Source of the DNA: Candidatus Eiseniibacteriota bacterium
Lineage (GTDB): Bacteria > Eisenbacteria > RBG-16-71-46 > CAIMUX01
DNA length: 64,000 nucleotides
Direction: 5' to 3'
Assembly (NCBI GenBank): GCA_016712505.1
Contig: JADJQY010000009.1
Location: forward strand, 124,001-188,000
Below the pieces are notes generated by a model that was not told where the DNA came from, did no database searches, and was given only the letters and a program-made list of their open reading frames with translations. Below are positions 51,883 to 61,879 of the stretch, piece after piece. Within the stretch, counting starts at the first letter, position 1, and the number at the start of each line of letters is the position of its first letter. The position numbers were made by a program, and so were the translations under genes.

Positions 51883-52773
51883 ATGAACGTCTTCGACCTG
51901 CGCGGACCTGAGTTTCTCGTCTTCTATCTCTTCCTCTGCCTCGGGGTGATCGCCGTGGTGCTCTGGCATCGCACCCGCGTGGAGCAGGGGGATCCCCCGC
52001 GGCTCGACTTTGCCGATCCCTATCTCATCGCCTATCTCCGCGGCGGCGAACAGGAGGTGACGCGGATCGCGGTCCTGAGTCTCTACCAACGCGGCGCGGT
52101 CCAGTTCGTGGGCGACAGGGTCATGCGGCGGGAGGGGGCCGGGTTGGCCCGCTCCGGTTCGACCGGAGTTGATGCGATCGAGCGGCGGGTGTGGGAGTTG
52201 GTCGGAAGCGGCGAGGATGGCGACGCGCTGGCCCGAAGGATGGCCCGTAGCGCGCCGGTTCACGCCTACCACCAGCGTCTCGAGGGTTGGCGCCTCCTGC
52301 CGGATGGCGAAATCCGGCAGCGGCGCGTGGTCGCCTTCGCGGCGGCGGTTCTGGTGCTGCTCCTGGTGGCCGGGATCAAGGTAACGGTCGCTCTGGCTCG
52401 TGGGCGCTCGAACATCCTCGGGTTGATCGTCCTTTCGGTTCTCGGGATCTGTGCGCTGAGCTTCGTCTCCTTCCCTCGGCTGACCGAACTCGGTCGCCGG
52501 GTGCTGGTCGACCTGCGCGAGCTCTACGGGGGAGTTCGCGCCCGGGTCGATCAACTGTCCGGCCAGGACGGTTCTCCGGAGATCGTGGCTCTGGCCGCGG
52601 TGTACGGCCTGGGGGTGCTGCCCGCGAGCGCCTATGGCGATCTGCGCCATGCCTTCCGCAGCAGCGCCGACAGTTCAAGCAGCTCGAGCGGCTGCGGAGC
52701 GAGCTGCGGGAGCAGCGACGGTGGCGGGGGCGGAGGGGGATGCGGCGGCGGGTGTGGAGGGTGCGGATCATGA
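51883..52773 (+). CDS. TIGR04222-type membrane protein with Gly/Cys-rich tail
   Basis: The 296-residue protein starts at ATG 51883 behind GAGGAGGG. The N-terminus has a membrane helix ('FLVFYLFLCLGVIAVVLW'), then 'DPYLIAYLRGGEQEVTRIAV' and 'LSLYQRGAVQF', which match the TIGR04222 family. Two more helices follow ('VVAFAAAVLVLLLVAGI', 'ILGLIVLSVLGICALSFVSF'). The last 37 residues are almost only Ser, Gly and Cys, with five Cys ('GCGASCGSSDG', then 'GCGGGCGGCGS'). This tail looks like a modification or metal-binding substrate. The stop overlaps the start of the DUF692 enzyme (ATGA), strongly suggesting that the enzyme acts on this protein. Confidence 0.82.
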   Translation: MNVFDLRGPEFLVFYLFLCLGVIAVVLWHRTRVEQGDPPRLDFADPYLIAYLRGGEQEVTRIAVLSLYQRGAVQFVGDRVMRREGAGLARSGSTGVDAIERRVWELVGSGEDGDALARRMARSAPVHAYHQRLEGWRLLPDGEIRQRRVVAFAAAVLVLLLVAGIKVTVALARGRSNILGLIVLSVLGICALSFVSFPRLTELGRRVLVDLRELYGGVRARVDQLSGQDGSPEIVALAAVYGLGVLPASAYGDLRHAFRSSADSSSSSSGCGASCGSSDGGGGGGGCGGGCGGCGS

Positions 52774-53903
52774 TTGTGTCGACCCCTCCGGAGGCTGCGC
52801 TCTCGCGGGTCGGACTCGCCTGGCGCGAAGAGCTCGCGCATCAGATCCTCTGCTCGGGGGGGACGATCGACCTGGTCGAGGTGATCGCAGAGGACTGGAT
52901 CCTTCAGCCACGAGCGCGCCGAAGCGCTCTCCGCACACTCGCGGCGCAGATCCCGATCGTGATCCACGGTGTGGGGCTCGGACTGGCATCGGCTGCGCCG
53001 GTTTCGGGGGCGCGTCTGGGCGCCATGGCGGAACTGCTGGCCGACATCCGGCCAGGTTATTGGAGCGAACACCTCGCGTTTGTGCGCGGGGGCGGCGTGG
53101 AGGTGGGGCACCTCGCCGCGCCGCCGCGCACCGCGGCCACGGTTGACGGAACGCTGCGCAACTTGAGGCGGGTGAAGGAGCGGGTGGGATCCCTGCCTCT
53201 GCTCGAGAATGTCGCCAGCCTGATCGATCCGCCGGCGAGCGATCTCTCCGAAGCGGAGTGGATCGGTCAGATCATCGCTGGATCGGGGGCCGGGCTGCTC
53301 CTCGACCTCCACAATCTCTACTCCAACGCGATCAACACCGGAGTCTCGCCCCGAGAACTGCTCCACCAGATGCCGCTCGACGCGGTGCGCTCGGTGCACC
53401 TGGCGGGAGGGAAGTGGGTGCGGACGGCGAACACCGACCGCTGGCTCGACGATCACCGGCACGCTGTCCCCGCCGAGGTGTTCGATCTGCTCGAGGAGTT
53501 GGCCTCCGCGGTCCGACGACCGTTCGATGTGGTCGTCGAATGGGATGGGAACTATCCCCCCTTCGAGCAGTTGCTCGCGGAGGTGGAGCACGCCCGCGGT
53601 GCGGTGGTTCGCGGGCGGGCGCGATCAACGTCGAGCGCGTTGGCGTCGCCGGGAGCGGTGCTCGACAGCGGTGGACCAGGGCCGGTCACGATCGACAAGG
53701 ATGCGATCGCCACCGAGTGTTTCTTGGCGCGGCTTTACACCGATTCGCACTTCCGAGATCAGTTTCTGGCCGAGCCCGCGGCGGTGCTGCGCGAGTTCGG
53801 CTTCCCTTCATCGCTCGCCGCCCGCCTACTCGAGCTCGATCGTCCAGGTCTGGAGTTGATGGCGCGTTCCCTCACCGCCAAGCGACAGAAGGCCGCCATC
53901 TAG
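52770..53903 (+). CDS. DUF692 / MNIO family multinuclear iron oxygenase
   Basis: 377 residues. The TIM-barrel MNIO signature is complete: 'IVIHGVGLGLASA', 'GYWSEHLAF', 'LLENVAS', 'LLLDLHNLYSNAINTG', 'SVHLAGGKW', 'LDDHRHAVPAEVFDLL' and 'VVVEWDGNYPPFEQLL'. These supply the His/Asp/Glu ligands for two or three iron ions. MNIO enzymes oxidatively rearrange Cys residues in peptides (methanobactin, TglH, bufferin systems), which fits the adjacent Gly/Cys-tailed protein. Residues about 290-377 are an extra helical domain ('FLARLYTDSHFRDQFLAEP') not needed for the barrel, possibly for partner recognition. No RiPP-precursor-sized separate gene is seen. ATG 52770 overlaps the upstream stop. Confidence 0.88.
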   Translation: MIVSTPPEAALSRVGLAWREELAHQILCSGGTIDLVEVIAEDWILQPRARRSALRTLAAQIPIVIHGVGLGLASAAPVSGARLGAMAELLADIRPGYWSEHLAFVRGGGVEVGHLAAPPRTAATVDGTLRNLRRVKERVGSLPLLENVASLIDPPASDLSEAEWIGQIIAGSGAGLLLDLHNLYSNAINTGVSPRELLHQMPLDAVRSVHLAGGKWVRTANTDRWLDDHRHAVPAEVFDLLEELASAVRRPFDVVVEWDGNYPPFEQLLAEVEHARGAVVRGRARSTSSALASPGAVLDSGGPGPVTIDKDAIATECFLARLYTDSHFRDQFLAEPAAVLREFGFPSSLAARLLELDRPGLELMARSLTAKRQKAAI

Positions 53904-53905
53904 TC

Positions 53906-53935
53906 GGGCGCGCGAGTCCTGGACTCCGCGCGCCC
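53906..53935. terminator. Hairpin after the MNIO gene
   Basis: GGGCGCGCG pairs with CGCGCGCCC, extended by AGTC/GACT across a one-base bulge with loop CTG, directly after the stop at 53903 and ahead of the converging ArsR gene end. Confidence 0.55.
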
Positions 53936-53947
53936 ACTCCGCCCAGG

Positions 53948-54267
53948 TCAGCGCGCGCCGACCAACCCCCACAGACGCGACAGGTATGCCTGGACCTCGC
54001 GCGCCCCGGCGGCATTCAACTCGAAGATGTGCCGTGTCGCCTCGACGCGGACCGTCACCAGACGCGCCTCCTTGAGCAGCCGGAGGTGGCGCGAGACTGC
54101 CGGTCGGCTGATCGGGAGGCGCTCCGCGATGTCTCCGACCGAGAGCGGCCCGTGTCCGAGGATCTCAGATGAGGCCCCAGCGCGTCGAGCGCCCGCGGAG
54201 CACGCGACCTGGCTGGCCCACGTCCGTGGCGGCGCGGGGCCTTGGCGGGTTCGATCGATGCCTGCAT
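53948..54267 (-). pseudogene. ArsR-family repressor gene with a frameshift near 54164
   Basis: Read from ATG 54267 the first frame gives 'MQASIEPAKAP...ALDALGPHLR'. The next frame continues with an excellent ArsR core: 'ILGHGPLSVGDIAERLPISR', 'PAVSRHLRLLKEARLV' and 'EATRHIFELNAAGAREVQAY', ending at TGA 53948-53950. One missing base at about 54161-54166 would join them as 'PHLRILGHGPLSV'. The restored protein has about 105 residues. Its N-terminal 30 residues are unlike other ArsR proteins, so a second lesion is possible. No single frame covers the gene. Confidence 0.7.
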
Positions 54268-54276
54268 GGCCGAATG

Positions 54277-54292
54277 GTAACGCGTGGGTTAC
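54277..54292. promoter_or_regulatory. Inverted repeat upstream of the ArsR gene
   Basis: GTAAC-GCGTGG-GTTAC, ten bases upstream of the ArsR ATG. It may be its own operator. Confidence 0.35.
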
Positions 54293-54510
54293 GGATCAGC
54301 AATCCGGAAGCTACAGAATGTGAACAACTTGCGCGTACCGGGGCAATTCGTGTTCATCCCTCGGCGCACCGGCGATGGCGGCCCGAAGGCGTTCCGTGTC
54401 CATGGCGAGCGGAGGAATCCGCGTCTTGCTCTGAACCCTGTATTTCCGCCCGGCGCTGACTGGGGCAGGCGAGGGGCAAGTGGCTTTCGATTCACGGAGG
54501 GGCGCGGACT

Positions 54511-55230
54511 GTGTTTTCCTGTCAGGCCCGAACGCGGGACGAGAGATCGTCCGCGCGCATGGAGCGAGTCCCGCTGGTTGCGGGACGGGAGGGGTTGCTG
54601 GAAGAACCCGCGTCGAATCGCCCGGCGTCGGATGGTGGCGAATCCGATGACGTTGACCGGGAAGAACTGGGCCGGTTGCTCGCCCGGCTGCCCGGCGGGG
54701 ATCCTGTCGCCCTCGAACGGGTGGTCCGACTGCTCTACGATGACCTGCGTGGACTGGCCCGGCATCGGCTACGGGCCGAGCGGCGCGACCACACCCTCGC
54801 CCCCACCGCACTGGTGAACGAAGCCTATCTGCGCCTGGCCCGCGAACGGCGGATCCCGGCCGGCAGCCGCACGCAGTTCTTTGCCGTGGCGGCCGCCACC
54901 ATGCGACGCGTCCTGGTCGACTATGCGCGCATGCGGAAGCGGCTCAAGCGTGGAGGGGGCGCGGAGCAGGTGGCGCTCGATCCGGACACGGCATTCCTCT
55001 CCGAGCGCGAGGCGGACGAGATGATCGCGCTGGAGGAGGCGCTGGTGCGACTCGCAATGGTGAATCCCCGGTCGGCCGAGATGGTCGAGCGGCGTTTCTT
55101 TGGCGGGCTCTCGGTGCAGGAGATCGCCGAGCTTCGCGGGCTGTCGACCAAGACGGTGCAGCGCGACTGGATCCTGGCTCGCGCCTGGCTGCGACGCGAG
55201 GTCGGCCGCAGCCTCGGACTGCCGGACTAG
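54511..55230 (+). CDS. ECF-like sigma factor (TIGR02999 type) paired with a kinase
   Basis: 239 residues from GTG 54511 (GGAGG ten bases ahead); ATG 54559 is a shorter alternative with a weaker site, and the first about 45 residues are not conserved-looking. 'LLYDDLRGLARHRLRAERRD', 'HTLAPTALVNEAYLRLAR' and 'RTQFFAVAAATMRRVLVDYA' are diagnostic of the TIGR02999 ECF group common in Acidobacteria, Planctomycetes and FCB bacteria. Region 4 is 'VERRFFGGLSVQEIAELRGL'. The kinase gene starts 11 bases after its stop, so the kinase is its expected controller. Confidence 0.88.
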   Translation: MFSCQARTRDERSSARMERVPLVAGREGLLEEPASNRPASDGGESDDVDREELGRLLARLPGGDPVALERVVRLLYDDLRGLARHRLRAERRDHTLAPTALVNEAYLRLARERRIPAGSRTQFFAVAAATMRRVLVDYARMRKRLKRGGGAEQVALDPDTAFLSEREADEMIALEEALVRLAMVNPRSAEMVERRFFGGLSVQEIAELRGLSTKTVQRDWILARAWLRREVGRSLGLPD

Positions 55231-55240
55231 GCAGCGAACG

Positions 55241-57943
55241 ATGGCGAACGATACCTGGGAGCGGATCGAGGAGCTGTTCTTCGCCGCGCTCGAACGGCCG
55301 GAGGAGGAGCGGGCGAGGTTTCTGCAGTCGGCCTGCGCCGACCCGGGCCAGCGGATGGAGGTGGCGGAACTGCTCGCTGCCCATGCCAGCGCCACCGGTG
55401 CTCCTCTCGCCATCGAGCGCATCCTCCTTCCGGAGCCTGAACCGTCACCCCTCCCTCCCCTCGCAGGGCGGGAGGGGATGCGGGTTGGCGTCTGGCAACT
55501 GGAGCGCTTGCTCGGATCGGGTGGAATGGGCGAGGTGTGGTCGGCGATCCGCACCGAGAGCGACTTCGAGCAGCGGGTGGCGGTGAAACTGATCCGCCCG
55601 GTCTGGAGCGCGGAGCCCCTGGCGGCGCGGTTTCGGCGCGAGCGACAGACCTTGGCGCGACTGCGCCACCCGAACATCGCCTCGCTCATCGATGGCGGAA
55701 TCGCGGCCGATCAGGCGCCGTTTCTCGCCATGGAGTACGTCGAAGGCGTGCCGATCACCGACTACTGCCGCGCTCGTTCCCTCTCACTGGCCGAGCGGAT
55801 CCGGCTCTTCCGTATCGTGTGCGAGGCGGTTCGTTTCGCGCATGCAAACCTGGTGATCCACCGCGATCTCAAACCGCAGAACATCCTCGTGACGGCGGCC
55901 GGCCGGCCGGTGCTGCTCGACTTTGGTATCGCGAAACTGTTGCTCCCAGATGAGGAGGGGAGCGAAGAGACCAGGTTCGAGGAGCGCCTGTTGACGCCGG
56001 ACTATGCTGCGCCCGAACAGTTGCGCGGGGAACCGGCCTCCACGCGTTCCGATGTCTGGGCGCTGGGTGCATTGCTTTTCGAGCTACTCACGGACGTCCG
56101 ACTGCGCGACTGCGATCGCGATCCGACCACGGCGCGGAAGATCCGAGGTTCCGGCCCGGCGCCACGCCCGAGTCGGCATGGCGCGGTTCCCTGGGCACGC
56201 CGACTGGCGGGGGACCTCGACGCGGTCGCGGGTCGTGCCCTCCACCTTGATCCGGAGCGCCGCTACCGGTCGGTGGAGCAACTGATCGATGACCTCGATC
56301 GGTACCTCGGCGCGCGACCGGTGCTCGCCCGACCGGACTCGCTCGGCTACCGCGCCCGCAAGTGGGCCGAGCGCAATCGGGCCGCGGCGCTCTTGGGACC
56401 GCTGGTCGTGGTGTTGCTTGGGGTTCTCGGGATCTCCTCCGTCCTGCAGGCGCGCGACGTGGCGCGACAACGAGACGCTGCGATCGCGGCGCGCGCCGAC
56501 ACCGAACGATCGATGGCGATGTTGATCGACCTCTTCGGCGCGGCGGATCCGCGGGTGACCCCCGGGGGCGACACCCTCCGGGTGGTCGAACTCCTGGCCC
56601 GGGTGGAGCGGGCGCTCGAGGTTGAGCCTCCGCATCTCTCCGCCCGGCTGTGGGGCACCCTGACCGACATCCACGAGGCGCGCTACGACCAGGATGCGCA
56701 GCAGCGCACGCTGGTCCGGGGGCTGGCGGCAGCGGGGGAGGCCGGGCTGGAGGAGGAGCTGCTGGCCTTGCGCTACCGCGAGGCGAAGTTGGCTCGCGCG
56801 CGCGACGGGCGGCAGGCCGCGCTGCCTCTCTTCCGCCGGAGCCTGGCGGAGCACGAGGCCCGCTACGGCCGGGGGGCGGTGGAACTCGCTCCTGTGCTCC
56901 AGGACCTCGCCTCGACGGTCGAGTCGGACCAGGAGGCGATGGAACTGCTCGCCCGGGCCCTCGCCATCCGGCGCGCGTCGCCGACCGAGGACGACGGGCT
57001 CGCTGCGGTGCTGAACGAGATCGGGATCCGGCATCACGCCGCCGGCCGTCTCACGGAAGCCCGCGGGGCACTCGCGGAAGCCCGCGGGCTTCTGGCGCGG
57101 AAACATCCGGTTGAGTACCCGCCGCTCTTGTCGGTGAGTGCGAACCTGGCTGCGTGCGCGCAGGCCATGGGAGCGTTCGAAGAGGCGGAGCGAGTCCAGC
57201 GGTAAGTGCTCGAGGCCAGGCGGAGGGTCTATGGTTCCGACTCCTATGTCGTCGGCGCCTCTCACCTCGCGGTCGGGGTCGCGCTCGCCCACCAGGGGCG
57301 GTTCGACGCCGCGACGGCGGCGATGCGACAGGGCGTCGACATCGTCGGTCGACACCGCGATTCGGAGCACCACGAGTATCTCTTCGCGCTGCGCAACCTC
57401 GCCGGCGCGCTGGCCCGCGGAGACCACCCGGTCGAGGCCCTCGGACTGTATCGGACGGTGATCGAGCGATTCCGCCGGATACCGGCGGGCACCCCCCGGC
57501 AGATCGCCGACCTCCGGCTCTCGGAGCTCGAGGCCAGGGTGCTGGACGGTCAGGCGGTCAGCCGGGCGCGGGTACAGACCCTTGTCGACTCCTTCCGGGT
57601 CGGAGAGGAGGCCCCGGGTGCGCGATTGGTCGAGCGGCTGCACTTCCTCGGTACCCTCGCCCTGCTCGATCCGGAAGGCCTCTCTCCGGGAGAATCCGAA
57701 CAGATCTTCGAAGAGGCGGCCGCTATCGCGGCGGAACGGGTTCACCCGGACCACCCGCTGACCGCCCAGGCCGGCCTGGGCCGGCTCCTCGCCAGGCGGC
57801 GAGCTGGGCGGGAAGTCGACGAGCGAGAGCTCGAACGATACTGTCGGACCTGCGAAACATGGGGTCTCGCGCACCGTCCGCTGCTGGCGATGGCGCGCGA
57901 GGAGTTGCGCCCGCGGCGCGCTCCGGCGGCAAGCCGACCCTAG
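55241..57943 (+). CDS. Membrane Ser/Thr kinase with TPR region, interrupted by an in-frame TAA at 57203-57205
   Basis: ATG 55241. An N-terminal helical leader ('WERIEELFFAALERPEEERA') typical of ECF-linked kinases precedes the kinase: 'LLGSGGMGEVWSAI', 'VAVKLIRP', 'VIHRDLKPQNILV', 'DFGIAKLL' and 'LTPDYAAPEQLRGE'. A membrane helix ('AALLGPLVVVLLGVLGISSV', about 390-409) comes before TPR-type repeats. The reading frame stops with TAA after 'EEAERVQR' (654 residues) and resumes in the same frame with 'VLEARRRVYGSDSYVVGASH' to 57943. 'VQREVLEARRRVYG' would be normal, so GAA to TAA is the likely change. The kinase part is complete without the tail, but the TPR region loses about 245 residues. Translation may also restart at GTG 57206. 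Confidence 0.82.
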
Positions 57944-57980
57944 GCGGACCTGGAACCATCACATCCGGATTGGAGGATCT

Positions 57981-58962
57981 GTGCGAACGTTGCCCTGGCT
58001 GATTGGGTATCCCGTCTCTGCTCTTTCTGGCCGGGTGCGCGAGCGACGGCGACGATCCTTCTCCCGCTCCCGGGGAGATCGTTCCGGGGAAGAACCGTTT
58101 CACGCTGACCATCGAAGGGCGCGAGCGGGTCTACTGGGTCCACGTCCCGGCCAGCTACACCGGCGCGACCGAAGTTCCGGTTGTCGTCATGTTGCACGGG
58201 ACGAATCAGACTGGAGAGCAGTTCTACAACATCTCCGGCTGGAGGGAGGTCGGGGAAGCCGAGGGGATCCTGACCGTCTTTCCCACCGCTCTGGTGAACT
58301 GCATCGTGGACGAGGGACAGACCGAAGAACTCACGAAATGGAACTCCTATCCCGGTACCGGGGGCTGGGAGCACTGTCCGGGAGCGACACCGGCCAACGA
58401 CGAACTGTTTCTGCGCGGTGTGCTGGCTGATCTCGATGCCCGGTTCGCCATCGATTCAGCCAGGGTCTACGTGGTCGGATTCTCGAACGGCGGGGAGATG
58501 GCCGCCCGTTGCGCGGTCGCGCTTTCGGACCTCTTTGCTGCTTCGATTGCCTGCGGCGGAGGCGGCGCGCTCCCCGGCAGCGGCGCGGGAACGCCGATCC
58601 GACTGCTTCCGGTGCTGCTCCAGTTCGGCAACGCGGACGCGAAGCTGATGCGGGCCGTCGGGGCCACTTCCCCTCTCCCGATGGACTTCACCGAGCTCTT
58701 CTCGACCTATCCAGGCCTCTATGGACGCGTACCCAAGCCGTACATCGACACATTTGCGATCGATGAAGCGTCGGTCACCGTCTCGGGCGACTCGACCTCC
58801 GTCATCGTGGCCGACTACGTGGGGCTTTCCGGCGATCCGGCAAATGTCTTCACCCTGGTCGAGGTCAAGGGCCTGGAGCACGAGTACCCGAACACGATCA
58901 ACCACCCGCTGAATGGAGCGGCGCTCCACTGGGCGTGGCTGCGGCGGTTCTCCCTGCTGTGA
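57981..58962 (+). CDS. Polyhydroxybutyrate depolymerase-like esterase lipoprotein, frameshifted in its signal
   Basis: A GGAGG four bases before GTG 57981 gives 'VRTLPWLIG'. After one surplus G in GGG at 58005-58007 the frame continues as 'IPSLLFLAGCASDGDD', a normal lipobox. Taken literally, the long frame from 58003 has only a TTG start and half a signal peptide. The rest is an LpqC/PHB-depolymerase-like alpha/beta hydrolase: oxyanion loop 'VVVMLHGTNQTGEQFYN', Ser nucleophile in 'VYVVGFSNGGEMAARCA', and His in 'KGLEHEYPNT'. It has several Cys, probably disulfide-forming. It should cleave short polyester or aromatic ester bonds outside the cell. Confidence 0.8.
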
Positions 58963-58965
58963 CGA

Positions 58966-61663
58966 TCAGGCCGGGTCGGGGCGTGCCGAGTTACCGGTGG
59001 TGCGCCCGATCGAGGTGCCGAAGCCGTAGAACAGGAGCGCGGCGAGGATCGCCATGACGAGCACGGTCGTGCCGCCGTACCACGCGGTGATGTTTGGCGT
59101 GAGGATCGACGCAGATCATGAGGCTGAAGGCCAGCTGGAAGGCCACACCGGCGATCAGTCCGAACCGAGTGACGGTGATGATCAGGAGCGCCGCCCCCAC
59201 GATCGCGTGGGTCAGCACCGGCCAGCTCCGCGCGTAGGTCAGATAGGCGAGGGAAACCATGGCCAGCCAGAGGATCGCCGCCGCCAATCGCTCGCGACGC
59301 ACCCAGCGCTGGATCACCGCGACCAGCAGCAGCACACCGATCTGAGCCCAGATCGATTCCACCAGCTTGGACAGGGCCAGGGCCACGAGACCCAGCTGTC
59401 CGTCGAGGAGCGAAACATCGAGGGTTCGGTTCGGCGGGATCGGTATGGCGGCCCACTCCTTGATCCAGCCGGCGAGGCAGAGAAGTGCGGCCACGGCGAG
59501 ACCGAGAACGGTACCGATCAAGACGTCCCGGCCGACCATCGGATCCCGCCAGCGACCAACCTGGATTCGATTCCAGCTCACGAGCAATTCCGGGCGGGAC
59601 TTGCGCACCGCGGGTTCGAGTGCCAGGTAGAAGAGCCAGAGCGTGAACCCGACCATGAGCCCTCGCTCCACCCCGCCCAGGATCAGTCTGAACACCTGCG
59701 CCGGGACCGGACTGACCTTTCCTGCGAAGACGAAGGCCAGGGCGGAGGCGGCCGCGGCCACCACGCCGAGTCGCAGGGCCCCGGCGCGGTCGCTCCGGCC
59801 GGAAATCAGCCCCGCCCGAGCCCGGACGACCGCGGCGACCAGCAAGGTGCACAGGAGCGTCATCGCCAGCACGATCGCCGCGACCTGGTCGCGTCCCTCG
59901 ACGCCAACCCTCGAGATCGGCGGAGCATCCCACTCCGCCGCGATCCGGAAGTAGACCGGTACCGCAGCCAGGGAGCCAGCTTCGACCCGAAGGGGAAGAT
60001 CGGGGTGATCGGCAAAGACCCCGGACCAGGCCGCACGCACGTCGCAGTGCGCGGGCGGGATCCACCGGGGCGCGGTCGCCTCCAAGCGTGCCGGGTCGAG
60101 ACCGGAAGCGCGGATGAGCGGAGCCCAATCGGCGGCGCGTGTTCCGGGGGCGACGCCGACGGAGTCTGTGGCGGCCTGGTCGCTGATGGCCGGAATTGCC
60201 CGGTACTCCACCAATCGTCCGCGCAGATCGAGAATCACGCTGCGCATCCCCTCGTGGGTCATGCCCGGGGAGTTGAAGCGGATGTAGGGGCGCCCCTGCC
60301 AATCCCCGGGCGCGAACGGCTGAGGACTCTCCCGGTACCAGAAGAAGTAGGTCAGGGGCTGGCCGGTCTCGAGTCTCCGCCACCGCGCCGGCGCGGGGCG
60401 CGGATCGCCGTCGTAGATGAGGTACGACTGGTCGAGATCGAACCCGCAGGCGCGAAAGGCCGCCAGTGGTTGGCCGCTCGCCTCCCGGACCAGGGTGGCC
60501 GCGCGATCGGCCAGGACTTCGGGCGATTTGTCGAGCGGCAGGCGATGAATGAGATTCACCCGATCGCCGAAGACGAGTACCAGGGTGAGCAGCAGCCCGA
60601 TTCCGAGGAAGAGGCCGGCGACGCGCCGACTCAATACTCCGCGGGTCGGGGCGGCGGCCACCATCTCCGGGCTCGGCGTTTCGCCCGCGGCCAGCGCGGC
60701 CTGCAGCGGATCGCCCCCCGGGAGCGCCGCTGCCACCCGGAGCGCCGAGTCGGGCCGTTGTTCGGGATCGTCCTCGAGGCACCGCCGGATCACCGTGTCG
60801 ACCAGCGGATCGATCTCCTTCACCAGGGTCGAGACCCCACTGATCGAGCTTTCCGACCGCTGTCGCCGGAGATCCTCCAGGGTCTTGGCATCGAAGACGC
60901 GTCGTCCGGTGAAGAGCTCATGGAGAACGAGACCGAGCGAGTAGATCTCGCTCCGTCGCGTGACGACCTTCCCCGCGAACTGCTCCGGCGCCATGTAGGC
61001 GGGGGTCCCGGAGAAGTCACTCTCTCCCGCGTCCGTGTCCAGACCAGCCAGACCGAAGTCAGTGATCCGCGCGCGTCCCCGCCCGTCGATCATGATGTTG
61101 GCCGGCTTGAGGTCTCGGTGGAGCACACCAAGGTCATGGGCCGCAGCCAACCCCGCGCAGAGCTGACGTGCGATCTCGACCGCCTTGTCCTGCGGCACGC
61201 GGCCGATACGTCGGAGCAGCGACGCGAGATCCTCACCGTCGATGTACTCCATCGAGAGGAAGTGGAGCCCGCCCGCTTCCCCAAGGTCGAAGACGCGGCA
61301 GATATTGGGGTGCGAGATCTGCCGCGCCACGCGTACCTCGCGCTGGAAGCGACTCAGCGCCTCGGGATCCGAGCTGAGCGCCTGGGGCAGGAACTTGAGC
61401 GCCACGGCCGATCCCAGCTTGAGGTCATCCGCCCGGTACACCTCGCCCATTCCGCCGCGCCCGAGGAGCGCCACCACGCGGTACCGTTCGCCGATCACCG
61501 CGCCGGGGACGAATCGCGACCCTTCGGACGGCGAACTCGCGGAGGAAGCCACGTGAGGAGTCGTCTGGGTCAAATCGGTCCCAGCCGAACGCGCCCGCCC
61601 GCACTGCGGGCAGAATCGGGCCTCTCCAGTCATCGAAGTCGAGCAGTGTGCGCAGCGGTCCAT
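58966..61663 (-). CDS. Zinc-ribbon Ser/Thr kinase with polytopic membrane domain, frameshifted near 59112
   Basis: The protein starts at ATG 61663 (GAGGA ahead) with a zinc-ribbon 'CAHCSTSMTGEARFCPQCG'. Kinase about 60-330: 'LLGRGGMGEVYRADD', 'VALKFLPQ', 'GVLHRDLKPANIMI', 'DFGLAGLD' and 'GTPAYMAPEQFAG'. The remainder has one helix near 350, an extracytoplasmic domain with 'YIRFNSPGMTHEGMRSVILD', and about eight further helices. The intact frame ends at 58991 in a His/Arg-rich nonsense tail. The alternative frame gives 'ILTPNITAWYGGTTVLVM' and 'AILAALLFYGFGTSIG' and ends at TGA 58966-58968. One extra base at about 59108-59118 explains it. It is a membrane receptor kinase of unknown signal. Confidence 0.82.
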
Positions 61664-61879
61664 GCCTGGTCCTCAGCCATCGTCTCGGGGCGCGGACCAG
61701 GATAGCACGCGGCGGGTGGCCGCGAACCAGGGCGTGGGGGAGACCGCGTCTGGTGCAGTTGTGCGGTGGAACCAGGGCTGGAGCTCGCGATCGACTCGCG
61801 AAGCCGCTTGGAATCGAACCGTCTGCCGGTGCACACTTGAGTCTGCAGTCAAACCAGCCGCTCGGAGAATTGGTCAGTC

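Noticed and set aside
57206..57943. Independent 245-residue gene starting at GTG 57206
   Set aside because: It continues the kinase TPR region in the same frame right after a TAA, without its own ribosome binding site.
58003..58962. TTG at 58003 as the true start of the esterase
   Set aside because: No ribosome binding site and only half a signal peptide; GTG 57981 with GGAGG and a one-base frame correction gives a complete lipoprotein signal.
59054..61705. 883-codon plus-strand frame opposite the zinc-ribbon kinase
   Set aside because: Antisense shadow with no domain content; the minus strand encodes a complete kinase.
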